This document shows, in pieces, positions 7,339 to 16,925 of a stretch of 56,587 bases of DNA (its first letter is position 1; every line of letters starts with the position of its first letter). The DNA is from an uncultured Bacteroidia bacterium (lineage in GTDB: Bacteria; Bacteroidota; Bacteroidia; Bacteroidales; UBA932). The translations under genes were made by a program, and so were the position numbers. The stretch covers positions 1 through 56,587 of the forward strand of contig CACZXH010000040.1 in assembly GCA_902785065.1 (NCBI GenBank), read 5' to 3'. Under the pieces are notes generated by a model. The model did no database searches. It saw only the letters and a list, made by a program, of their open reading frames with translations, and was not told the origin of the DNA.

Positions 7339-8367
7339 ATGAAAATGATCTATGGAACAATGCGGATGATGGACTTTGTAATCGCCCTCGGCGATTTGTT
7401 TATGCCGCGGGCATGCCTGGCCTGCGGCTGCAGGCTGGGCATGCGCGAGCGGCTTTTGTGCCTCTCGTGCGCGGCCGACGTGCCTTACACGCGTTTCTGG
7501 CTCGCGGCGCACAATCCGCTCGCGGACCGCTTCAACGCGGTCCTGGAGCGGCACCGGGGGACCGAGCCCATGGACTATGCCTATGCGGCCGCGCTGCTCT
7601 ATTACAAGGGCGCCTACCGGTCCATCCCGCGTGCCTTGAAGTATCAGGGCAACCTGGCGGCCGGGCGGCATTACGGCGCCCTCCTGGGCCGCCGCCTCGC
7701 CACCGCCCCGCACTTCGCGGACATCGACCTGGTCATCCCCGTTCCCCTCCACTGGACCCGCCTCCGCTCCCGCGGCTACAACCAGGCCGAAGTCCTTGCC
7801 CGCGCCCTGGCCGATGCCTTCCGCGCCACCTCTGGCCCTGGTGCCCCTGGCTCCGTCGCCCTTTCGACCGCGTCCTCATCCGGCACGTCCGAGAGATGGC
7901 CGGTCGGCGCCGGCCATGACGAAAAGTCCATCCCCACAATCGCCTCTCCGAGCACCCCTTCCACTGTCCTTCTGGGCACCCCTTCCACCGTCATTCCGGG
8001 CTTGACCCGGAATCTCCCCGAGGTCCGGACGGACCTCCTCGTCCGGGCCCGCCGCACGCGCACTCAAACCCGCGTCTCCGTGGACCAGAAGGCCCAGAAC
8101 GTGGCCTCCGCCTTCCAGGTCCCCGAACGCTTTCCCCTGTGGGCACGCCTGACCTCCCGGCTTGACCGGGAATCTCCGGCGATGATTCTCGCATCGGCCC
8201 GACACATCCTCCTCGTGGACGACACCTTCACGACTGGCGCCACCTTGTACGCCTGCTACGCCGCCCTCCGCCCCTTCACCACCGCCCGCATCTCCATCGC
8301 CACCCTCGCCGCCGTCGAGGGCACCCCTTCCATGGAAGGCCCCCCTTCGGGGACCGGTGGCTCGTAA
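7339..8367 (+). CDS. comF: ComF-family phosphoribosyltransferase-like protein with repeat insertions
   Basis: ComF-type protein of DNA uptake or processing. N-terminal zinc-ribbon cysteines CLACGCRL and CLSCAADVP, then YYKGAYRSIPRALKYQG, VIPVPLHWTRLRSRGYNQAE, and the PRPP loop ILLVDDTFTTGATL near the C-terminus. Family members run directly from NQAELLA to VRARRTRTQT; here about 70 extra residues lie between them, partly encoded by a palindromic repeat at 7991-8017. A second insertion before ILLVDD reads SRLDRESP, from the repeat at 8154-8177. Both keep the frame. The C-terminal tail after AAVEG is also low-complexity. Start uncertain: ATG 7339, 7345, 7366 or 7369. Confidence 0.8.
   Translation: MKMIYGTMRMMDFVIALGDLFMPRACLACGCRLGMRERLLCLSCAADVPYTRFWLAAHNPLADRFNAVLERHRGTEPMDYAYAAALLYYKGAYRSIPRALKYQGNLAAGRHYGALLGRRLATAPHFADIDLVIPVPLHWTRLRSRGYNQAEVLARALADAFRATSGPGAPGSVALSTASSSGTSERWPVGAGHDEKSIPTIASPSTPSTVLLGTPSTVIPGLTRNLPEVRTDLLVRARRTRTQTRVSVDQKAQNVASAFQVPERFPLWARLTSRLDRESPAMILASARHILLVDDTFTTGATLYACYAALRPFTTARISIATLAAVEGTPSMEGPPSGTGGS
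7991..8017. repeat. ATTCCGGG palindromic element in comF (copy 1)
   Basis: Core ATTCCGGG CTTGA CCCGGAAT at 7993-8013, a perfect 8-bp hairpin with a 5-nt loop, preceded by TC and followed by CTCC. Read in frame as VIPGLTRNLP. Related to 8154-8177 and to 10006-10026. Confidence 0.8.
8154..8177. repeat. Palindromic element in comF (copy 2)
   Basis: CCCGG CTTGA CCGGG core followed by AATCTCC; read in frame as SRLDRESP, the peptide also produced by the copy in the metal ATPase gene. Confidence 0.7.
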
Positions 8368-8397
8368 TCCCGGGTAAGTGGTGACGCGAAACCCCAA

Positions 8398-8499
8398 GCA
8401 CGTGCCGGGGCACGTTAAAGCCCTGAAACGTGCCCTCAGCCATGCTGGAGCACGTGCGGGAGCACAAATAGTACCCCAAACGTTCCCTCAGCCGTGCTG
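8398..8499 (+). repeat. REP-like tandem pair, array B
   Basis: Two units (8398-8449, 8450-8499), same structure and orientation as arrays A and C; ends 57 nt before the transposase ATG. The unit junction reads GCTGGAGCACGTG. With array C it brackets the transposase gene. Confidence 0.85.
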
Positions 8500-8556
8500 T
8501 GACGAACTTTGACAAGAACAATCCCTGCGAGGAGCCGGGAAAAGAAATAGATCGAA

Positions 8557-9468
8557 ATGGATAAAAGACAGAAAAGAAGAGCCGAGTACAAATCCTGGAA
8601 GAAGGGCTATTACCATCTTTGTACGGATGGAAAGAAAGGGACAATCTGCCACGACGAAGCGGAATATGTGTATCTGGTGAACACGATATCCCTGCTGGAC
8701 CTGCTGTTTCCCGTGAAAGTGCACTTCTATGAGGTGATGCGAAGTCATGTCCACCTGCTCCTTTCAGGGCGGGGGGAACACTGTGTGGCCGTATTCGATT
8801 ATGTGAGAAGCCGGATTAACAAGCGGCTGGTAGCAGATGGACATCCCCCGCTTCCGAAAGATTATGATTTTAAATTGATTCCTGTCGAGGATGAGGATCA
8901 GATGCGGAATAATGGCATATACATCGCGCGGAATGCTTCCGAAGTAATGAACATCCGCCCGGGGGGATACTTGTTCGGTTCGTCCATGGCATTCTATTCC
9001 GATCTTCCCCGCCTGTTCGAGACGATCCGGGCGGGCGACTTGTCCGTACGAACGCGGAGAAAAATGTTTCAGACGCACGTGCCCATCCCTCCCGACCGCT
9101 TGATTCACCCGGGATTGGGAATGGTATTGCCGCAAAGCTTCGTGGATATGGACGTTTTGTATAAGGTGTTTCCGGCGGCGAAGGATTTTGAGACCCGCCT
9201 CGTGAAGGATTACGAAACTTTCGTCGAAATCGCTGACCAGATGGGGGAGGAGATAACGTTTTCTGTGGAGGAGGCAAAAGACATCGTCAAGCAAGAGTTG
9301 ATGATGGAGGGCCGAAAACTGTCCGAACTCTCCAACGACGACCGTTGTGCCTTGGCGGTCCGGCTGAACAGGAAATACAGGTTGGATGCGGTCACCTTGT
9401 CACAAGCCGTTTTCATCCCGGCTCGTATCATTTCCCAGGCGCTCAAGTCGAAAAAGTATAAAGAGTGA
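8557..9468 (+). CDS. REP-associated Y1 (HUH) transposase
   Basis: Single-strand DNA transposase-like protein of 303 residues, Y1_Tnp/RAYT type. The HUH motif is in RSHVHLLLSG (near residue 62). The candidate catalytic Tyr is in NNGIYIARNAS, followed by PGGYLFGSSMAFYSD, which corresponds to the NPV...WSSY region of RAYT proteins. The C-terminal about 70 residues (EEAKDIVKQELM, LSNDDRCALAVRLNRKYRL, LSQAVFIPARIISQAL) look like a helix-turn-helix DNA-binding extension. The gene has no IS-type ends; instead tandem REP-like repeats flank it on both sides, and its TGA directly abuts array C. Base composition is clearly less GC-rich than the neighbours, suggesting transfer. Probably generates or spreads the flanking repeats. 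Confidence 0.88.
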   Translation: MDKRQKRRAEYKSWKKGYYHLCTDGKKGTICHDEAEYVYLVNTISLLDLLFPVKVHFYEVMRSHVHLLLSGRGEHCVAVFDYVRSRINKRLVADGHPPLPKDYDFKLIPVEDEDQMRNNGIYIARNASEVMNIRPGGYLFGSSMAFYSDLPRLFETIRAGDLSVRTRRKMFQTHVPIPPDRLIHPGLGMVLPQSFVDMDVLYKVFPAAKDFETRLVKDYETFVEIADQMGEEITFSVEEAKDIVKQELMMEGRKLSELSNDDRCALAVRLNRKYRLDAVTLSQAVFIPARIISQALKSKKYKE

Positions 9469-9570
9469 GCACGTGACGTGGCACGAATAGGGCTTCAAAC
9501 GTTCCCTCAGCCGTGCTGGAGCACGCGAGAGGGCACGCTGACCCACCAAAACGTTCCTCCAGCCGTGCTG
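9469..9570 (+). repeat. REP-like tandem pair, array C
   Basis: Units 9469-9520 and 9521-9570; the first starts on the base after the transposase stop codon. The junction CGTGCTGGAGCACG is a perfect 6-bp stem with a GG loop. In the second unit GAGGGCAC can also pair with GTTCCCTC of the first. The following 99 nt to the ATPase stop contain no gene. Confidence 0.85.
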
Positions 9571-9669
9571 AACGGTTGGGGGAACGGGATAGGCAGGATT
9601 ATGTGGGGCTCCCGAGAGCGAGGAGGCCTCCGTTTCATTCGGGCTGACGGGAAGCCTGGCCGACAGGGC

Positions 9670-11665
<1,996 letters not shown>

Positions 11666-11769
11666 AGTTCAGTTCATTTTCCGAAGGCAAAGGTACGGCG
11701 CTCCGCGTGCAACCGGGTTGCAATATTCGCGGGGATTGGCTAACTTGCAGGACTTAAACGAGAATCGAA

Positions 11770-12465
11770 ATGCGTAAAAACGCCATCTGGTACATTCCCT
11801 GCGCCTTTTTCCTGGTCGCCTGCGTCCTGAATCTCATCGGATGCATCCAAGGGACGAACCTGTCCGATACAGTGAAACCGGCCCTCCTGCCGTTGCTTTC
11901 CGCTACCACGCTGGCCTTTCTCCTGGGCCGGGACGTGCCCGACTACCGGCAAGTCGGGCTTCTCGTCACCGCACAATTGCTCGGCTGCACGGGCGACGTC
12001 CTCCTTATCCCGGACGGCTTCGCTTTCTTCGTCGCCGGCATCGCGGCCTTCCTCGTCGGCCATCTCTTCTACATGTGCCTCTTCGGCGGGTTGTCCTGGA
12101 AAGGCCTTAACGTGTGGCAGTGGATTCTCTCATTTTTCGCTATGGTCGCCATCGTGCTGGGCCTGGTGAAAGTCATCGGCATTGAGGGCCCGTTGTTCTG
12201 GCCCATGCTCATGTACGGCTTTATCCTGATGCTGCTCATCTTCAGCGCCCTTGCTGGCGTGCTCCGCATGCCCCGCGGCAGCCGCACGACCTGGTGGATC
12301 CTCCTCGGCGGCGCCCTTCTCTTCGCTTTTTCCGATTCCTGCATCGCGATGGGCACCTTCGGGGTGATGACCTTCCCTCTGCGCCACTTCGTGGTCATGA
12401 TCACCTACCTGGCCGCGCAGTCGCTGCTGGCGGTCGGGGGAATTCGTCTCATTCTGGGGAAATAG
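11770..12465 (+). CDS. YhhN/TMEM86-family membrane protein (lysoplasmalogenase-like)
   Basis: Integral membrane protein of 231 residues with about eight hydrophobic segments. YhhN-family landmarks: KPALLPLLSAT, LLGCTGDVLLI, FLVGHLFYM and LGGALLFAFSDS near the C-terminus. Animal members hydrolyse the vinyl-ether bond of lysoplasmalogens; bacterial function is less settled. Divergent from the metal ATPase gene. The weak -7-like TAACTTGC sits about 25 nt before the ATG. Its stop codon TAG overlaps a dispersed repeat by 2 nt. Confidence 0.85.
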   Translation: MRKNAIWYIPCAFFLVACVLNLIGCIQGTNLSDTVKPALLPLLSATTLAFLLGRDVPDYRQVGLLVTAQLLGCTGDVLLIPDGFAFFVAGIAAFLVGHLFYMCLFGGLSWKGLNVWQWILSFFAMVAIVLGLVKVIGIEGPLFWPMLMYGFILMLLIFSALAGVLRMPRGSRTTWWILLGGALLFAFSDSCIAMGTFGVMTFPLRHFVVMITYLAAQSLLAVGGIRLILGK

Positions 12466-12491
12466 ATTTCTCGACTTCGCTCGAAATGACA
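12464..12491. repeat. TTTCGAGCGAAG dispersed repeat between convergent genes
   Basis: Inverted orientation: AGATTTCTCGACTTCGCTCG then AAATGACA. It fills the entire space between the YhhN stop and the dtd stop and can form an imperfect hairpin, so it may act as the shared 3' end. Confidence 0.75.
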
Positions 12492-12492
12492 A

Positions 12493-12945
12493 TCATTCTT
12501 TATTCTTCGTGTCGATGCAGATCGTCACGGGGCCGTCATTGACGAGCGAGACTTGCATGTCGGCGCCGAAGGTGCCGGTGGGTACGGGCTTGCCCAGGGC
12601 TTCCGAGAGGGCGGCGCAGAACTGCTCGTACAGGGGAATCGCGATTTCGGGCCGGGCGGCGCGGATGTAGGCTGGCCGGTTGCCTTTCTTCGTCGAGGCG
12701 AGCAGCGTGAACTGGCTGACGACGAGGGCGTCGCCGCCGGCGTCGCGCACATCGACATTCATCACGCCGTCCGCGTCGTCGAAAATGCGCAGGCCGGCGA
12801 TCTTTTTCACGAGCCAGTCGATATCTTCGGCCCCGTCTTCATAGCCGATGCCCAGAAGCACGAGCAGGCCTGGGCCGATGGCGGCCGTCACCGTGCCGGA
12901 AATGGACACGGAGGCCTCCAGGACACGTTGGATGACGACTCTCAT
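12493..12945 (-). CDS. dtd: D-aminoacyl-tRNA deacylase
   Basis: Removes D-amino acids (classically D-Tyr) from mischarged tRNA. 150 residues, the normal length. Both diagnostic motifs are present: SQFTLLA near residue 78 and the C-terminal NDGPVTI. The N-terminus [15 protein letters not shown] is typical. It overlaps the start of the mutT-like gene by 4 nt (ATGA), so the two are translationally coupled. Confidence 0.95.
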   Translation of the reverse strand: MRVVIQRVLEASVSISGTVTAAIGPGLLVLLGIGYEDGAEDIDWLVKKIAGLRIFDDADGVMNVDVRDAGGDALVVSQFTLLASTKKGNRPAYIRAARPEIAIPLYEQFCAALSEALGKPVPTGTFGADMQVSLVNDGPVTICIDTKNKE

Positions 12946-13328
12946 AGGTGTTCAGCGAGTTTGGGCAGCAGGCCGTAGTCGGCCGGCAGCCAATGGACGG
13001 ACAGCAGTTCGCCGGCGGAGAGCCAGCGCGCCGCTTCATGTTCATTCAGGTGCGGCGCCTCCCCATCCAGCGCGCACAGAAAGCAATGCATCGTGAGATG
13101 GAACTCGGGGTAGTCCCATTCGACCGTGTCCAGCAGGTCGCCCACGACGATGGCGCAGGAAAGCTCCTCGGCGATTTCCCGGCGCAGGGCGTCCTCCCGG
13201 CTTTCGCCGGGTTCCATCTTCCCGCCGGGAAACTCCCACCAGTCTTTCCAGGGCCCGTAGCCCCGCTGGGTGGCAAAGACGCGGCCCTCCTTGATGATGA
13301 GGGCCGCGACGACTTCGATCCGTTTCAA
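12942..13328 (-). CDS. mutT: NUDIX hydrolase, MutT-like 8-oxo-dGTP diphosphatase
   Basis: 128 residues. Probably hydrolyses oxidised nucleotides such as 8-oxo-dGTP. The NUDIX box runs GGKMEPGES to RREIAEEL (residues about 36-58) with the metal-binding EE pair. The Gly normally after the EE pair is Ser here (EELSCAI). The N-terminal [17 protein letters not shown] and WEFPGGK fit the MutT subgroup. Upstream partner of dtd in a two- or three-gene operon with the nitroreductase (4-nt gap). Confidence 0.9.
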   Translation of the reverse strand: MKRIEVVAALIIKEGRVFATQRGYGPWKDWWEFPGGKMEPGESREDALRREIAEELSCAIVVGDLLDTVEWDYPEFHLTMHCFLCALDGEAPHLNEHEAARWLSAGELLSVHWLPADYGLLPKLAEHL

Positions 13329-13332
13329 GGGA

Positions 13333-13947
13333 TTACAGTTCGATGACCAGGTCCTCGAGGGGCTTGCGCTGGTCGTGCAGTTCGGTGGGCCTGCCTTCGC
13401 CGGCGGCGGGGTGGCCGATGGCGAGGAGGCCGTAAATGCCGTGCTCCCGGGTCTCGGGCAGGACTTCCCGGATCTTGCTCGGGTTGAAATCCCAGATCCA
13501 CATATTCGCCAGGCCCACGTCCGTGGCGGTGAGCATCAGGTGCGTGAGGACGACGGCGGCGTCCGTCTTCGCGGCGTTGATGCCGTCGTACGGACGCACC
13601 CAGGCTTCCTCGTTCCGGCAGCCGACGATCAGGACGACCGGCGCACCGTAGCAGGGATGGACCTGGTGCAGTTTGGCCAGGGCCTCTTCGCTCTTGACGA
13701 CCCAGATACGGGCGGGCTGCATATTCGCGGCGGACGGGGCCATCCGGCCGGCGTCCAGGATCATCTGGAGCTTGGATTCGGAGACAGGATGGTGGGTGAA
13801 GGCGTGGCAGGAATAACGGCTTTCCAGGATTTGCATGAAGGCGTCGGAGCCGTACTTGTATTTCTTGATCTGGTGCTCCATGTCGGAGAAGGCGGCGCGG
13901 CGCGTGATTTTGGAAATGTCGGTGAGTTTTCGCAGGAGTTTGTTCAT
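13333..13947 (-). CDS. Nitroreductase-family flavoprotein
   Basis: FMN-dependent NAD(P)H oxidoreductase fold of 204 residues. Landmarks: ESRYSCHAFT (RRSxRxF position), LDAGRMAPSAANMQP, the central AAVVLTHLMLTATDVGLANMW and the C-terminal HDQRKPLEDLV. The substrate is unknown. ATG 13947 is supported by a TATCTTGC -7-like box about 25 nt upstream on this strand; later starts (MEHQIKK, MQILESRY) would give the more usual length. First gene of the run leading into mutT and dtd. Confidence 0.88.
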   Translation of the reverse strand: MNKLLRKLTDISKITRRAAFSDMEHQIKKYKYGSDAFMQILESRYSCHAFTHHPVSESKLQMILDAGRMAPSAANMQPARIWVVKSEEALAKLHQVHPCYGAPVVLIVGCRNEEAWVRPYDGINAAKTDAAVVLTHLMLTATDVGLANMWIWDFNPSKIREVLPETREHGIYGLLAIGHPAAGEGRPTELHDQRKPLEDLVIEL

Positions 13948-14005
13948 CGGGTCACAGTTTTATGTGTCGAGGGCAAGATAATAAAAAATCGGGAAAAATA
14001 ATTGC

Positions 14006-14013
14006 TATATTTG
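14006..14013 (+). promoter_or_regulatory. -7 box of the cytochrome bd operon
   Basis: TATATTTG, 18 nt before the DUF4492 gene start; no good -33 match. Confidence 0.6.
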
Positions 14014-14030
14014 CGGATAACGAGGAAAAG

Positions 14031-14312
14031 ATGGCGGGTTTGCTGAAAAAAGTCTGGCTTTTCTACCGGGATGGCTTCAAGAACCAGACCTGGGGCCGTC
14101 CGCTCATCTGGCTTGTCGTCCTGAAATTCTTCATCCTTTTCGCCATCCTGCGCGTCTTCTTCTTCCGCCCCGTCCTGGCCGGGAAAACCGACGCCGAAAA
14201 GAGTGAGGCGGTCGGGGAGAACCTGACTAGAAACCACAAAAACACCGAAACTTATAACTTGACTGAGCAATCATGGAAACAGTCTTCTGGTCCCGACTCC
14301 AGTTTGCCGTAA
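14031..14312 (+). CDS. DUF4492 small membrane protein of the bd oxidase operon
   Basis: Short protein with one membrane segment (IWLVVLKFFILFAILRVFFF) preceded by the characteristic VWLFYRDGFKNQTWGR. In Bacteroidota this family sits directly before cydA, so an accessory role in cytochrome bd assembly or stability is inferred. Start ATG 14031. It is about 93 residues, longer than I expect for the family, because its end runs 40 nt into cydA; the last 15 or so residues are probably a by-product of that overlap. Confidence 0.82.
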   Translation: MAGLLKKVWLFYRDGFKNQTWGRPLIWLVVLKFFILFAILRVFFFRPVLAGKTDAEKSEAVGENLTRNHKNTETYNLTEQSWKQSSGPDSSLP

Positions 14313-15713
14313 CCGCCGCCTACCACTGGCTCTTCGTCCCCTTGACGTTGGGCCTGGCGCTTGTCATGGCCATCATGGAAACCTTGTACGTCGTCAAGAA
14401 AGACGACTTCTGGAAAAAGGCCGCCCAGTTCTGGATCAAGGTCTTTGCCATCAATTTCGCCGTGGGCATCGCCACCGGCATCATCCTCGAATTCGAGTTC
14501 GGCACGAACTGGAGCAATTATTCCTGGTTCGTCGGCGACATGTTCGGCGCACCGCTCGCCATCGAAGGCATCCTGGCCTTCTTCATGGAGGCGACCTTCT
14601 TCGCCGTGATGTTCTTCGGCTGGCACAAGGTCTCCAAGCGGTTCCACTTGGCATCGACCTGGCTCACCGGCATCGGCGCCACCATCTCCGCGTACTGGAT
14701 CCTCGTCGCGAACGGCTGGATGCAGAATCCCGTAGGTACGACTTTCAACCCGGACACCGTCCGCAGCGAAATGGCGTCGGCCCAGGCCTTCTGGGAGGTG
14801 GTCACGAACCCCGTGGCCGTGTCCAAGTTCTTCCACAGCGTCACCAGCGGCTGGGTCACCGGCGGCGTCTTCGTCGTCGCGGTGAGCGGCTGGTACCTGT
14901 TGAAGGGTCGGGAGAAGGAGTTCGCCCGGAAGAGCATGCTCATTGGCGCGATCGTGGGCCTCGTGGGCACCGGCGCCGTGATGCTGTCCGGCGATTCCTC
15001 CGGTGTCCATGCCGCCAAGTACCAGCCGATGAAGCTGGCGGCGGCCGAAGGCCTCGAGAACGGCGGCCCGCGTGCGCCCTTCTCCATCGTCCCGGGTGTC
15101 GAAGTCCCCGGCATGCTGTCCATCCTCGCCACCCATGACATCGACGGAATGGTCCCCGGCATCAACGACATCCTGAATGGCTACACGGACAACGAGGGGA
15201 ACATCATCCCGCCCGTCGCCGAGAAAATGGCGCGCGGCCGCAAGGCGTTGGATGCGCTGGCCGTCTATCGGGAATTGCGGGAATCCGATCTGGACTCCGC
15301 CGCCGTCGCCCGCAAGGTCCTGGACGAGAACGTCCAGTACATGGGCTACGGCCACCTGGAAAAGCCGGAGGACTTGATTCCGCCTGTCCCCGTGGTGTTC
15401 TGGGCCTTCCGCCTGATGATCGGCCTGGGGATGCTCATGGGGCTGATGCTGCTCCTGGCGCTCTGGTTCTCCTGGAAGGACAAGCTGGAGAGGAAGAACT
15501 GGTTCTACCGGTTCGCCTTGTGCTGCATCCCGCTCGTGATCATCTGCGGGCAGTGCGGCTGGATCGTCGCCGAGGTGGGCCGCCAGCCCTGGACCATCCA
15601 GGGCCTGCTGCCCGTGAACGTCGCCATCTCCAGCCTCAGCGCTCTTCCTCGTGATCGAAATCCGCATCATGCTGGGCGCTATCAAGAAAGGACCGCAAAT
15701 TACGGAGGGATAA
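14273..15713 (+). CDS. cydA: Cytochrome bd ubiquinol oxidase subunit I (frameshifted near 15640)
   Basis: Haem-carrying quinol oxidase subunit. RLQFAVTAAYHWLFVPLTLGL contains the haem b595 His; further landmarks are GDMFGAPLAIEG, FHSVTSGWVTGG and the quinol-loop and haem region up to GWIVAEVGRQPWTIQGLLPV. The frame changes after NVAISSLSA (15643). The normal C-terminal end LFLVIEIRIMLGAIKKGP is present from 15642 in another frame, ending at TAA 15711-15713, 3 nt before cydB. The family has about 15-17 residues between the two parts, most of the last membrane helix, so roughly 50 nt appear deleted. Without correction the protein would read 130 nonsense residues into cydB (to 16036). Confidence 0.88.
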
Positions 15714-15716
15714 GCC

Positions 15717-16856
15717 ATGACGTACGAATTCCTGCAAAACTACTGGTGGATCCTCGTCGCCCTGCTGGGCGGCCTGCTCGTGGCCCTGATGTTTGTCCAG
15801 GGTGCCAATATCCACCTGGTCAACCACCGCCTGGACGATGTCCAGAAGCGGATGATCCTCAATTCCACGGGCCGCAAGTGGGAGCTCACATTCACGACGC
15901 TCGTGACCTTCGGCGGGGCGTTCTTCGCCTCCTTCCCGCTGTTCTACAGCACCAGTTTCGGCGGCGCCTACTGGGTGTGGGTGCTCCTGCTGGTGACCTT
16001 CGTCTTCCAGGCTGTCTCTTACGAGTTCCAGAATAAGAAAGGCAATCTGCTGGGTGTGACGGGCTTCCGCATCGCGCTGCTCGCGAATGGCGTCCTGGCC
16101 CCGTTCCTCGTGGGCACGGCCGTCGGCACCTTCTTCACGGGCTCCGGCTTCACCGTGGACAAGACCGCCATCGCGAATCCGGCGTCCCCGGTGATCAGTA
16201 CCTGGCAGAGTCCTTGGCATGGCCTGGAGGCCCTCGGACAGGGACACGCCGTCTTGCTGGGCCTTACGGTGGTTTTCCTGGCCATCATCCTGGGCGCGTT
16301 GTATATCCTGAACAATGTGGACGACCACGCTGTGCGGAAGCAGATGCGCGGCACGCTCAAGATCGCCGCCATCCCGTTCCTGCTGTTCTTCGTGGCCTGG
16401 TTCGTCATCCTGATGCTGAAGGATGGTTTTTCCGTGGATGATGACGGCGTCGTGTCGATGGAACCGTACAAATACCTGCAGAATTTCCTGCACCAGCGGT
16501 TTGTGTTCTCCCTGTTCACCGTCGGTGTCCTGCTTGTCCTCGCGGGCATGTACCTGGGCATTTTCACGAAACACCGCCGGGGCTTCTGGTTCGCCTTCCC
16601 CGGCACCGTCCTTGTCGTGATGGCCGTTTTCTTCCTGGCCGGATTCAACGGTACGGCCTATTATCCGTCCCTCACCGACCTCCAGAGTTCCCTGACCATC
16701 CGGAACAGTTCCTCCAGCTATTTCACGTTAAAAGTGATGTCCTGGGTCTCCCTCCTCATTCCGTTCGTCGTCGCTTATATCACCTACGCCTGGCATTCTA
16801 TGGACAAGCATAAGATTACCCGGGAGGAGATCGAGAAGACGAGGCACAAATACTAG
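15717..16856 (+). CDS. cydB: Cytochrome bd ubiquinol oxidase subunit II
   Basis: Membrane partner of CydA, 379 residues with about eight to nine helices. It begins YEFLQNYWWILVALLGGLLVALMFVQGAN and carries conserved stretches GAFFASFPLFYSTSFGGAYWVW, GVLAPFLVGTAVG and SPWHGLEAL. It has no frameshift. Begins 3 nt after the shifted cydA end and is clearly co-transcribed. Together with cydA it forms a microaerobic terminal oxidase. Confidence 0.93.
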   Translation: MTYEFLQNYWWILVALLGGLLVALMFVQGANIHLVNHRLDDVQKRMILNSTGRKWELTFTTLVTFGGAFFASFPLFYSTSFGGAYWVWVLLLVTFVFQAVSYEFQNKKGNLLGVTGFRIALLANGVLAPFLVGTAVGTFFTGSGFTVDKTAIANPASPVISTWQSPWHGLEALGQGHAVLLGLTVVFLAIILGALYILNNVDDHAVRKQMRGTLKIAAIPFLLFFVAWFVILMLKDGFSVDDDGVVSMEPYKYLQNFLHQRFVFSLFTVGVLLVLAGMYLGIFTKHRRGFWFAFPGTVLVVMAVFFLAGFNGTAYYPSLTDLQSSLTIRNSSSSYFTLKVMSWVSLLIPFVVAYITYAWHSMDKHKITREEIEKTRHKY

Positions 16857-16870
16857 TTCTCATCGGATAG

Positions 16871-16901
16871 AAAAAAACGGGCGGCCCCGAGGGGTCGCCC
16901 G
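16871..16901 (-). terminator. Terminator of the first SusCD operon
   Basis: Hairpin CGGGCG.CCCC/GGGG.CGCCCG at 16878-16901. The T-run is on the minus strand (A-run 16871-16877), so it serves the susD gene; it may also stop cydB transcription weakly. Confidence 0.8.
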
Positions 16902-16925
16902 AATTCGTAGTCGGGGAAGAGGTCC

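Noticed and set aside
8557-9468. Ordinary IS200/IS605 insertion sequence
   Set aside because: Protein has a long C-terminal extension, no TnpB partner, and the flanks are REP-like arrays rather than IS ends.
7207-9570. CRISPR array
   Set aside because: Units are tandem and only paired, the between-unit sequences are not unique spacers of constant length, and no cas genes are present. REP-like repeats fit better.
15640-16036. Programmed frameshift or translational bypass in cydA
   Set aside because: Coding sequence is missing at the join rather than inserted, and no slippery heptamer or stimulatory structure is apparent.
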